A stretch of DNA of 64,000 nucleotides from Cryptomeria japonica (Eukaryota > Streptophyta > Pinopsida > Cupressales > Cupressaceae). The notes under the pieces are model-generated. The model searched no databases, was not told where the DNA came from, and was given only the letters and a program-made list of their open reading frames with translations. The first letter of the stretch is position 1, and the number at the start of each line of letters is the position of its first letter. The stretch covers positions 543,758,335 to 543,822,334 of the forward strand of contig NC_081412.1 of assembly GCF_030272615.1 (NCBI RefSeq), written 5' to 3'. The position numbers and the translations under genes were made by a program. Of the stretch, positions 1 through 11,192 are shown in pieces.

Positions 1-530
1 ATTGACTTATCTTCTTCATTTCATCTTCTAATTCAATGTCTACTGAACCTTGTACTCCGTTCTTAGTTTTCCTCTTCCTTTCAAATACCTTTGGCTGAAT
101 AGCCTCTGGTTTCTTCTTGGTTGGTGACCTCTTGGTCACTTTTGGACTAGTAGCAGATGTAACCGGTGTTGATGCCGATGGAACAACTTTCTTCTTCCTT
201 TTCTTTGGTACCTTAGTAGATTAACTCTCTTAGAGTAGGTACCGGTCCTCTTCTTCTTTGGATCATGCGGTGAAGCAAGTAGGGTAGAGGTATACCCAAT
301 GAGTATATCATTCACCACTTCATATCCCATAGGCTCAACTTCATCTTTTATTGGCTCAACCACTTCCATTATGAAATGATCCACTTTGATCGTGAAACAA
401 ATATCATCTTCACATTTCTTAACCAAGTCACCTGATAGCCTTGTTCTTTGGTTCATCTTCAATCTAAACTCATCAAAATCCCTGTTTAGAATCTCCACAT
501 AAGTAGATCCCACTATTTGCAGACTCTACT
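1..530 (-). pseudogene. ORF2 fragment of family A, copy 1
   Basis: The minus-strand frame around 136-513 (FDEFRLKMNQ, EDDICF, EPMGYEVVNDIL) matches the mid-part of ORF2 in copy 2 at 44,429-44,700. The lysine-rich stretch further left matches 44,093-44,400. The protein belongs to no family I recognise. The N-terminal ~300 residues present in copy 2 are deleted here, the junction lying near 530 inside the matching ACTCT sequence. It is non-functional as it stands. Confidence 0.65.
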
Positions 531-752
531 TTATAGGTAAGTAAAAATGACTACAAGCGTCACCTTTATACATGCTCCTACCTACCATAATAAATTCATC
601 ACCATTAGGGTACAAACCTTAATTTTACCTTTTACCATTTCATTTCTTCTATGGGTTGATAGGTAACCAATACCGATAAAAGAACTTTATCGATATACTC
701 TGGGAGTTCAAAACATTGTTACCGATATGTTCCCCCTTAATCTTTTCGAAGC

Positions 753-2057
753 TCAATTTGTCGATTCAGGGATCTCCATACTGGGTGTGAAAACTGGTAC
801 ATCTTGTGTCTTCTCTTCAGATTTCTTTTTCCAAGTTTTATTCATATCTTCCTGAATGGTTTCAACATCAAACTTTCCTTTACCTTCTGGGAGGACCGGT
901 TTGTCTTCCGATAGATTCTATCTCAGTTTGCATGCTTTGGCAAGATGTCCCGGTTTGTGACAACAATAGCATACCATACTAGGTGCTCTCCATGGTCTGG
1001 TGTTCACCTTTCCATTCTTTCTACTACATGTTGCGATAGTGTGACTGCTACCTTGATAGATCACACAGGTTGCATGCCAACTGTTTGTCACTCCACAACC
1101 ATTTGATCATTGGTCATAGGTTCTATAGCAGTTTGCGTTTCAGTTCATAAGAGGTTCTTGGATAACTCCTTTTGATCTCAATGCATAATCTCTAGGGTTG
1201 TTCATAATCGATCTGCACTCAAAAGATCTATGCCTAAACTTGTTGCATGCATAACAATGACCATTAAATTTACCAATTCTAGCCTTTTGGTTATACACAT
1301 TGTTTTGCATGTAAGGGAAATTATTGTAAGTCTTGCTCCTACATACATTGTTAGTATGTCCTTCCTTATGACAGTTAAAGCATACAGGTTTGAACTTTGA
1401 CTTACCTTTTCTTTTGCTACTATTCTTAGGTATCTATTGCACTTTTGGTGCATTGATCTTGGTTCTAGAGGATTCACCTTCCTTACATACAAAGAAACCA
1501 ATTCCAGTGGTATGCCTAGATTTCTTCATTGATTCTAGCTTTTGGTCCAATTTTGCAACACTCTAGTTGAACTTTGCAAGTATCTCCTTCACCTCAGCAA
1601 GTTCTTTGGAAAGAGATTCATTGGTCTTCATTAATGTTTCATTCTGAGAAATGGTTGCATTGAGTTCTGCTTGCATTTCTTCTTTCAATTCCTTACCCTC
1701 TTGTAGATAAGCGGTAATGGTACCAATTTCTTGATTCAACTTAAAGATCTTATGCTCCTTGTTCCTCACTAGATCCTCAACTTTTCTTTTGTTTTCCATT
1801 TCTTGACTCATCCTAATGGTTAGTCCTTCCAGCTCCCTCCTCAAGTTAGTTTTGGAATCATTGAGTTTCTCCACTTCTTCAATTAGGGAATCTATGTCTG
1901 CTTCATCAAAAGAGTTGTTTTCAGTAATTTCCAGCATTTGCTCAGCATGTTCTCTTCTTGTGGATAAAGAGGCTTTATACTTGACCTTAAGTTCATCATA
2001 GGCTCTTTCAGATTCAACCAGATGGTGAGTGAGTTCCCTCATGTTGTATTCCCCCAT
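753..2057 (-). pseudogene. Gag-like protein with coiled coil and zinc knuckles, family A copy 1
   Basis: A frame of 435 codons opens about 40 bases after the primer-binding site and ends at the stop at 753-755. It is interrupted by several in-frame stops, for example after KEILAKFN and after CKLR. The N-terminal ~200 residues are charged and heptad-like, a coiled coil. Then come CCHC knuckles: CFNCHKEGHTNNVC (1,341-1,382), CYACNKFRHRSFEC, a degenerate third, and CYCCHKPGHLAKAC near 920-965. Knuckles of this kind bind RNA in gag proteins. No UBN2 capsid domain is visible, unlike ordinary Copia gag. The frame is collinear with the copy at 45,989-47,284 and nearly equal in length, so this is the true reading frame. 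It is now a pseudogene. Confidence 0.75.
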
Positions 2058-2093
2058 ATCTCCTTTCAAGCAGTTAGACTTAAAGAAAGGTTG

Positions 2094-2105
2094 GCTCTGA
2101 TAGCA
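2094..2105 (-). other. Primer-binding site, initiator tRNA-Met type
   Basis: The minus strand reads TGCTATCAGAGC, one base off the common plant retroelement site TGGTATCAGAGC that pairs with the 3' end of initiator tRNA-Met. It lies two bases inside the LTR edge, the expected spacing. Confidence 0.8.
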
Positions 2106-2107
2106 AT

Positions 2108-3230
2108 TGATGAATACTAAGAGGGGGGGTGAATTAGTATACACAAAAACCTTACCAAACACTTAAGTAGTTTTACTATAGACTGGTATAGCCCTTTCAA
2201 TAGTAAAGTGGTTAATACACAAACAATCCAAATAGAAAATAAAGCATTCACCCACAATAACACAATCACCATAACACAAGATATTTTGATGTAGAAATTG
2301 AAATGGGCAAAACCATGGTGAGTAAAACTCACAAGTCTACTATCTACAGAATAGAAACCAGACCGATTAAGGCCTTACAATGTTCTTCACTAGAGCAGAT
2401 CCTGTTAGGAATCTCGATCTTTGTTAGGAGATAAGTCCTGTTAAAGACTACCCTGTTAAAGGAATTTAGATCCACAACTGTGAACCACATTGTTAGAGGA
2501 TTTAGAACAAGCTTAACTGAGCCTACCCGGTTACGGGTCTCTGACTTGTCAAAGAGATTAGTAATCAATAATTAAGTGATCTACAAAGTAGCACAAAATG
2601 ATTAGTTAGATCCTTGATTGCACTTTGTTAATGCATTGCAGCATTACTTCAATCTTTTGTCCTTCACACGTTCAATCTCTATCGCAAGATCCTTTTTGCA
2701 AAGACCTAACTTCTTACACAACCCACTCAAAGCTGTAGACATGATGTCCTTATATAGGAATTTGATTTCATGTTGGTCCAATGAGATTAGATTACAATTT
2801 TCTAGGTACAATGCATCTAGACACAAATTGTAACACCACACAAAATCACCACATCAGTGTTGGTGGATGATAACTCATCACACTTTACAAGTTTGTTGTT
2901 TAAGAAAACAATGTATATGATTACAGGTTTACAAACAAAGACTGGTAAATTGGGACATAGTGTTCTAATTTTTAAAATATTGGCTTCCTCTTGGGGTCCT
3001 TGAATCGCTTGAGGTCCTCATACCGCTTGAGGTCTTCAGTCATGCTTTGACTGGTAAGCTCCTTCTACAAACACCGATAGTCTTCAACAAACAAAGACTA
3101 TGCATAGAATGGCATATAATAATAGTTTGAACAATACATCACATACTACCAGTTGAGAATAACTCAATAAGTGTGTTTCCATCAATGACAATCACAACTG
3201 AGTACAAACATCATCAAAATGCCACCAATA
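2108..3230 (-). repeat. LTR of family A, copy 1 (5' LTR in element orientation)
   Basis: About 1.12 kb, collinear with the LTRs at 40,844-41,964 and 47,335-48,465. The plus strand begins TGATGAATACTAAGAGGGGG and ends near ACCAATA. The inner edge sits directly beside a tRNA-Met primer-binding site, which fixes the element's orientation. It contains the shared internal marker around 2,870 (GGTGGATGATAACTCATCAC). Divergence from the other LTRs is clear by eye. Confidence 0.8.
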
Positions 3231-3739
3231 ACTCCTTCGAGAACTTGCAAAAAACTTGACACAAGACTATTATCTATTGCTCTACAAAAGCTTTATAATT
3301 CATTCATTTTCACCTAAAACTCGCTACAATGACCTATGACTCTGACTTAGATAAACACAGAAGTGGAATCAAAACACTATTTCTTGGCCTTGAATTTCCT
3401 TTTATAGAAACAAGGGAGAAAACAAGATATAGGCCAAAGGAGACACATATCACAAAACAATTGGATAACATGTGACATCTTGTTACAAAAATATTCTCTT
3501 TATTGAATGTCACAACCAAGACCAAATATCTCTAACTATTTCAAAAAGATATTCCATGCACTTTATCCTATTTGTTGTTTTTGTTCATGCTAAAAAAGGT
3601 AACTACTGCTAGAAGACAAAACTGCCTGCCAGACTATCACATCAAATAGTTAGATAACTAACTGTTTGCAGTCCATACTCCTCCTTCAAGTAGGTGTTTC
3701 TCTATTCACCATATTCTTCATCGAATGGCCATCTAAAAT

Positions 3740-6700
3740 TCATGACCTCATCAGCCTTTGCTCTATATGGAGTATATTTAACCGCTGCTTATTTTCCTCT
3801 CTTTCAAAAGACTCAAAGAATGTCCCTATATATATTATTTTGTCCATGTTGTCCTCCAACATGCTAGTATCTATCCCCTCACAAATCAGTTCTACTTGGG
3901 TGTTGATAACCCTTTTTGCCTCTTCTTTCCAAAGTTGTAAATGCTTTAATTGCCCCATTTTCATCCACAATACCTCGTAGAAATGTTTCATTCATTTCAT
4001 TGAAGTTCCTCATTAGCTGCCTTAACTTTCTTTCTATACTTTCTGGCAGAAGCTCAGCTTCTTGCGTTGACTTCACCAACAAATGGGTTGGCTAAAGCAT
4101 AGGTAGCCTCTCAACATGATATTTGGAATCCATTGACATTATTCTAAGTTCATTTCCCCTTTGTAACCATTTTGTAAACAAGGGAATTGCCCCTTCCTTG
4201 TCTTTGTCAAAACTTTGAAAAGCATTAAATAATAAAGAATATAAAGAATGAATGCTATTTAACCTACTGTCTAGCTTCTCATTCAAATGAGTTAGCACTG
4301 AACTAACTATCTCTCTTTTCTTGTAGGTAGACTGATCCTCTGACTCCTTTAGTTTATTCTCCAACTTAGTGACCTTCTCCAAAAGTTGGGCTCTTGTTCG
4401 ATCAGTTGATCTAGTAGTTTATTCATCATCATATGGCACTAATGATATGCTTGGGATATCAATCTCACTATCAAATTGAACTGTTGCATCTACATGGGTG
4501 AGAGGTGGAGACCTATATGTTGATGGTGTTGATGCAATTGTAGGAGTGGAAGAGGATGCTCCTATCTTACCCTGCTGAAGAAGTTGAACTCTAGTTTGCA
4601 GCTCCACACATCTCTTTTAAAGTTTTTTATATTCATGAAATTTTTTTTCAAACTTCTTTATAAGTTCCTCTTTTTCCATGGCCTCCCTCTTAGAAGTTTC
4701 ATGGGCCAATTTGGTCACATCCATAGTTAACTTAAAAGCTTCCACATTTGATGTATGAGAGGCTATTTTTTTTATGAGGCTTCCCCTTAAGTTTGGATTT
4801 ATATTACTAATATTATTCCTTCTAGGCTCTTGCTCTAATGCCCATATTGCCAAGGTTGCATAATCATCTACAAATTCCGATCCTTTCAATGCTAACCTTA
4901 CTTCTTCCTTTGAATTGAATTGCTTCTCTTTTAATTTCCTAATGGCATCAAAAGCCACTGCATTTTCTATATCCCACTCTAGTAGAATTAAGATCCCAAC
5001 CTGATTTATGATGATGCCACCTTCATCTGCAGTGATTCTTTTGAATTCTTCCATCATCTCATTCTTGACTTCTTCTTGATTTTCTTGGTCAGACATATCT
5101 GGCCTTTCAGCCTTTCTCTTAGCACTTCCCCTTTTGTATTCCTCTATTTTCAATTTTCATAAAAATTAGAAGAAGGCCGAGCTTCTCACAAAAGCCTCAT
5201 CCTAGAGAAATTTCTCACATTCCTCCTTTCTTGCATCTTTGAAGGCTCTAGCTTGAATATCTAAAGGAGTGAGGTCCAATTCTAATGTTAGTGGCACAAG
5301 AGGGATACCAATCTACATATCTACATTTGTCACTACAATAGTATCCTCCTCTTGTTGATCTTGCATGTGTTGTTCCACTGCTTGTTCTTCAACTTGCCTT
5401 GGAGGTGAAAGGGGAACATGTGGTGAGGGAATTTTGTTTAATTCCTCAAGGTCAATGATCTTGACCCCCTTAAAAGGTTTTTCTTGTATTTTTGGGGGTG
5501 GTTCTATCTTCATTATTTTCTTTCCTTTTCTCCTCACCAAATTTTCACTATCACTTCTACTTTCCTCTTCACTACTTGCCTCTTTTCTTACCTGCTTTAG
5601 AGAAGACTCATAAATAGGTCTTCCTTCTTGTATCCCATCTATTCTTTGAGGTAGAGGAGGTTGTGGACCTAGTGGTTTCATTCTCATTTGATGAATCAAG
5701 GCTGCCTCTTTTGGTGTTATGGATGTAGGCCATTGTAAATTTCTTCTCTCAACTTGTTGGCCATGGGCTTCTTCAAGTCTGGTCCGCTTTTCCTTCAATG
5801 CAAGATTTAATTTATTAAATTTATTCATTACAAAATAAACTTTGGCACAAAATGAAGTGAAATATCTCAATGGATCATAGCTTGGATCCATTCTCTACAC
5901 TATAACCCATAGCTTCCTAAAAGTTATCCATTTCTCCTTTCTCCAATACCGAGAAAAGAACTCAAACTCATTCATTATTATATCCTCAAGGAAGTTATGC
6001 TCATGGGGTATTGGACCTCCTTTAATTCTTTCCCTGGAGATATTTTAAAACCTTTTAGGGTCAATATGTCTTGCTAGGCTGACCCCTAAATGATATGGTG
6101 AAAAAAGATTGTCAAAATGCACATCCCCTTTTAATAATCATAAAATGTGGAATAACAGGATAATTAGGGAAAATAGTTCCTTTTCCTGTCCGCTTCACCT
6201 CCTTATCATGTATGCGCCCTATTTGCCACATCACTTAAAAAAAATACAATCTTAAAGGAACATTGAAAGGTAATACATGTGGCTCACCAGGGAAGCCATA
6301 AAATCTGATTATTGTACTGACAGGATGAGGGATAATGTCCCCATAATTATGCTTAATTCCCAAAAGTGGAAACCTCTCTTTAGGTCTTATTAAATCATGC
6401 AATTGTGTGGGAATCCTTGGTGGATTCATTGTTAATCCCTGCCTTAATCTAGAAGCAAAATTATTGTCAAAACTCACAAAACTAGCCTTCTTCCTATCCC
6501 AAGACATATCCATGCTCCAAAGCTGCACTGGCACCTCATTGTTGTCAATTGTTCTTCTGAGATTCATGGTACCCTCAAATTAATATTCATTTCTATATAG
6601 GAACATGTGCATTAGAAAGGAATACCAGTAGAAATGAGTGCTAAATACACCACTCTTGACATCTTGCAACACCTCATGAATATTCTCTTCAAGGTATGGG

Positions 6701-7506
6701 GCAAAGTCAAAGATCATTTTAAAATTTGGATGCTCAATTTGTATAGGCATATACATAAAATTAAGTCGCATGACTGTAATAGGATTGAATCCTAAGTTCT
6801 GACACAGAGAGAAGAAGGTGGCTTGAAAACAGGTGGCAAAAGAACCAATGGGAAAAGGCTTATGTGAACTAGGGCCAATATGGTAAGTTGTCTCTTCTTC
6901 TTTTGCCAAATGAGCTTGAAGGAGGCTAGTTCTAATGAAACCCTTCATTCTATAATATTCTACCTTCAACTCATCCAAATCTATATCTACCAAGGTAGAA
7001 GAAGGCTCATATAAATAAAAAAGCTCTTGGAATTATTCCCTCGTGATTGTCAACAAAATCTCTCCCTCATTTCCTCTTATAACCCTTGAAACAGGGTCAT
7101 AGCTATCTGCAACAGTTTTGAGAAGGTCAACATCCATGAATACATTCGGTACTACCAACTTGCCTAAGTCATATTTCCAAGTACTTGAAAATGGAGATTG
7201 CAAATTTCTTTGTCCATACCATTATTTGAACATTTTTGCCCCAGTCATCGGTACCCTAGCATCTGCGATGTGGTATACTTTATTAGTTAACCCTTCTCCT
7301 AGGTTTTTTCCATGAACAAGTCTTTGCTCTTGATATCTATCATTGGTTGAGGGATTTAATTGATCGGGAAAATCATCAAAAAGGTTTCTCTTCAAATATT
7401 GATATCTATCATTGGTTGAGGGATTTAATTGATCGGGCAAATCATCAAAAAGGTTTCTCTTCAAATATTGTATTTGTCTTGAGTGGTTCCATAGGGGAGC
7501 CATCAT
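3740..7506 (-). pseudogene. Decayed repeat-family ORF with 'VQLW' region (unknown function)
   Basis: A chain of minus-strand reading frames (7,222-7,506; 6,580-6,993; 6,235-6,567; 5,313-5,891; 4,617-5,153; 4,092-4,607; 3,740-4,082) reads as one gene of about 1,200 codons broken by stops and small shifts. Its centre has an aromatic, hydrophobic globular stretch (YSFLMHMFLYRNE, then VPVQLWSMDMSWD, then IIRFYGFPGEPHVLP). The C-terminal half is charged and coiled-coil-like, with KKGK-type basic patches. The same signatures recur in the split copy at 39,002-40,843 plus 48,466-49,105 (PVQLWTLICD, VIRVYGFEES), so it is a dispersed repeat. I recall similar hypothetical proteins from conifer genomes, but no biochemical function. 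No LTRs or polymerase domains are attached. Confidence 0.6.
7332..7469 (-). repeat. In-frame 69-bp tandem duplication
   Basis: Two adjacent 69-bp copies (7,332-7,400 and 7,401-7,469) differ by one base. Translated on the minus strand they give a duplicated 23-residue block containing LKRNLFDD and PSTNDRYQ near the N-terminus of the decayed ORF. The near identity means the duplication is recent relative to the age of the ORF. Confidence 0.9.
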
Positions 7507-7509
7507 ACT

Positions 7510-8738
7510 AGACTAAGGTTTCTTATCAGTTAACCTTAGAGGGAAGAGGAAAACTAGGGCTTAACATGAGAATATCAACTACAACATAGAAATGTGCAAA
7601 TTTTTACTTCTTTATGCCAAATTTTAAACCCTAGAGCAATTTATAATATTTTCCCTACAATTTTCACACAATTTGCACTTCAACTGCTTTGAAAACATAG
7701 AAGAAAGATTGAGAAACTTATAGCTTTGTATGCACTAGATGAACCCTAAATTCAAACTACAAGAACTCTTTCCAATCTTCTCCCCCTCAAGAATAGCCTT
7801 CTGATCACCTCTCAATTGCTTTGTGAGTCAAAACTGGCTCTGAAAATATTTTTATTATCATTCTAGAATGAAGGGTCACCATCCCATCCTCCATTACTAC
7901 TCGCACAAGCAATGAAATGGCTCCAATTTTCATTTGAATTAAGTTTGAAATAGGACTATTGATATTCTCCATGTTGGCGCATCGCACGATCTACATTGGT
8001 CAATCTGATATTGACCTTCATATGTGGCAAGTGGACCCATAAAAAGTATGACGTAGCACCTCCAACTCACCATCCACTTTCTCTTGGTCAGCGACCTCAC
8101 CATCATCTCACCTCGGCCTGCCTTAGAAATGTGAAATCATATTGTGATGCCGAAATGATTAACCTCCTCATATCTTTGACTACAGGGTTGCGAGAACCGT
8201 CCGATCTTCTAAAGCTTTATCCTCCAGCCATAGTGACTACGAACCTTATCCACTTAACCATTGGGCACCTTTTTTATAGTGATTAAGACATCACCATCCA
8301 TTTAATGCATGTGAATATTGAGAATTTTTTAGTAGCTTGATCTTTAGGATAAGGACACTTGCAGAAATAACATAAGCTTTAGACTTAGCAAAATTAATGT
8401 GCCTTCTGAAAAAAAAATTAAAGGGGACCCACCTAGGATGATCTAGCTAGACATATCCTTAGGAAATAAAAGGGGGAACTTGACCATGGGGTAACAAGGT
8501 ATAGCACGAGACTTAGGAAAAATTAATAGGGGCCTGACAAAAGAATTAATGCCTAGGAAAATATATGGCCCCTCCAATGACAACATGACCCTCATACTTA
8601 AGTGAAAAAAGTACTGCGGAATTAAAATAAGTTTAGGGGTTTAACAATAGGACCTAAAAAAGAATGCACAAACCCTAAACCCTAAGCCTAAAACATGGGA
8701 CAAAGAGCCAAATAAATTTAAAATGATCAATATTTTGA
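7510..8738. other. Spacer without recognisable gene
   Basis: No supported gene. The stretch separates two decayed minus-strand ORFs. A short plant-telomere-like string (AACCCTAAACCCTAAGCC) occurs near 8,667 but is too short to call a telomeric repeat. Confidence 0.5.
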
Positions 8739-10744
8739 CTAAGGCATGAAGATTTTTTGCACAATCATTTTCAGGACTATAATCCTCAATGGCCTAAAAG
8801 TCCACATCTTCAAATTCCTCAGAAGAAAGGTGCACATCCTCTTCCACATTACAAACCTCTTTAGAATCAGAGACTTCCTCCTTAAGGACATTCTTAATTT
8901 TGTTATCATTAGCAAGTAGACACGTAGAGTGTCACTCACCCAAGATTATTTCTTTTTTTTGGGCTTTCTACTTGTCCACTTCCTCATTGTCTAAGCCCAT
9001 TTTATCTAGGTCTATAGTGATGCTTATTTTCGTAGGTCCTTTATCAGTTTTCCTAGCCTTGGAAAGGATAGGCTTGTGAGTAGAATTTTTACGTTTATTC
9101 AGGGTAATTTTAAGAACTATAACCTCCAAAGTTTCATTAATACGGTTGTTTTTATCTTTTTAGCTTTTGTAATAAGGGAAGGATTACTACTTTCAAGGGG
9201 CAGTGGTTTGGATTTAATAAGTTCAATATGAAGCAAACTACAAGTGTCTTCTGTATTATCTCTAGGGTTTTTAGGAAAGGTTATGAAATGGCTATGATGA
9301 GTGGGTTAGTTTAAGGAAAATTGATAAAGGGCATAAATTAACCCTTTATGCAAAGGAGGAGAAGCCCCATTACTAATAATAGTAGCCAATGATGAGAACA
9401 GATAAAATGATAGGTCAGAATTTTCACCATGATAGATATGATTTAAAATTGGAAAGTGATAGCCATGGATAGTAGTATAACACCCTTCCAAGGTAAAATA
9501 TTTAATCAAATGAAAACTCACCATAGCATACAAAGAGAATAGGATGGAGTGATTATAGCCATTCTACAACATCATCGTCCTTTCCCCTTTTTCAAATAAC
9601 TTCATGAGAAATCCTTTGTAGGCCCCCAAGCTCTTCTTTTCCATTTTCGAGGTAAAAGTACAAAGCTTTGTCACACTTTTATAAAGGAAATGGCCAATGG
9701 TGATTCAACTTTTTAAATTAATTGAAAAGAAAGTGAAATATATGCTTTCAATTTTGAAATGATGTAAACTATAAAAAATTTATATTCTTTTGTCTATTTT
9801 ATGTTTGTAATTTTAACAAAAAATTAAAAAATTATTTAAATGTAGTTTTTAATAAAGTAAACACTATAATTTAGTTGTTGATAGAATGTTGAAATTGAAG
9901 TTGCACAAGCCACCACACTTTATTTAGTAAATTTAACCTTTTTTCTTTAATTTTTCTGTGTATATTGATAACTTGAAACTTTAGGGGATGGATATATTTT
10001 TTACTATTTTTTTATAAATATATATTTTTCAATAAATTTGAAAAGTTGTATGTGCTAAAATATAATTCTTTCCAATTACCGTAACATATTTTCTTAATTA
10101 TTTATCCAAATTAGAAAAGATTTATATCATCTTGACATAGATTCTATAAAAACTAATTGAAATATTAAAGACATACATTTTGGAAATTTCACTTATAGAT
10201 CTATAAAAGGGTATTTTTACATTTCAAAAAAAAAATTTATTTATAAGAGTAGGAATTGTTGAAACATAAAGATTTTTTTAATTTTTTTTTTTGGTAATTA
10301 GACCCAAAGTGGTATAAAATATATATTTAGTAGACACTTCCAATTTCAAAAGTTGTGACCCATATATAACTTAGGTATAATGAATCTATATATACCATAT
10401 GTTTGACAAAAATAAAAATTTAGTTAGAATTACTTAAACTCACTTGTGCTGATAAGTTGGTCTAAAATGTTACACAATTTTTTGCTTTTACACTTCTACC
10501 CCATCGCATTCCAATCTTGTGGCTTCACTATGAGATTTAAGGTTATAGTGAATTTTATGCTACCAATAGTAATGACCCGCTTTTGCCATGAATTACAGAA
10601 TTTTGTCAACAAGGACCTATTATAACCTCTCATGGCTAAGAAATAAGGGATTATCTATACCCTGTCAAAGAGGTCCAACACTTCATCATTTTGACTTAAA
10701 TCATTGCAATCTATGGGTTCAAAGCATTTTAGAGAATCTGCCAT
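8739..10744 (-). pseudogene. Second decayed repeat-family ORF, possibly with an intron
   Basis: On the minus strand a frame opens with MADSLKCFEP at 10,744 and continues through LLTKFCNSWQKRVITIGSIK to about 10,440. Protein-like sequence resumes near 9,680 (KSLGAYKGFLMKLFEKGER) and runs through MVSFHLIKYFTLEGCY and LPLESSNPS to an acidic tail (EEDVHLSSEEFEDVDF) near 8,760. Several stops break it. The gap (about 9,680-10,438) is AT-rich and begins with a donor-like GTGAGT, so it could be an intron or an insertion. I recall the pattern 'KYFTLEGRY…FYL…LHKGLI' from conifer repeat-encoded hypothetical proteins; the function is unknown. Confidence 0.5.
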
Positions 10745-11192
10745 AGCTATCTTAATCAGAACAATAATTGGAAGACACAAGCAAACAAAAAACAAATTAG
10801 GCCCATAAAGATTTTTACAACCCAAAAAGGAAGTAATGCAAGTGTAATGAAGGCTTGGGATGGAAAAAAAAATAGCCCGAGTGGTTCAATTCTCACATGT
10901 TAAGTGACCATTCCATAAATAACCAACCTTGAAAAAATTCAATAGTAAGGCACCATCATCCACACAAATCCTATCACCACTCATGGCAGTGATGGCAATA
11001 TAAAAACAAGTCTTATTCATAAAATTCGTAACTATTAAAGCATTAAATTCCCCCATGTTGAGAAATATAATAATTAACATTCAACCCCACCCATCATTAA
11101 GAAGCCACATCAACATAATGTACTTCAACCAAATTTGAATTAGAAAATTTGAAAGATAAGGACCTTTTCTGCTCCCTTGTGTAATATTCTTT

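Larger units (their letters stand above)
1..3230 (-). mobile_element. Family A LTR retroelement, copy 1 (cut by the window edge)
   Basis: Minus-strand element whose right-hand LTR (2,108-3,230), primer-binding site, gag-like gene and the start of a second ORF match, in the same order, the complete copy at 40,844-48,465. The rest lies beyond the left edge. Seen directly: collinear similarity in LTR, gag-like protein and ORF2. Compared with copy 2 it lacks about 1.1 kb that should encode the N-terminus of ORF2. It has several premature stops and is probably dead. Confidence 0.8.

Noticed and set aside
500-560. Splicing as the reason copy 1 lacks the ORF2 N-terminus
   Set aside because: The missing segment in copy 2 does not begin with GT or end with AG at the matching points.
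8667-8688. CCCTAAACCCTAA string resembling a plant telomere repeat
   Set aside because: Only about two units long, expected by chance in AT-rich plant DNA.
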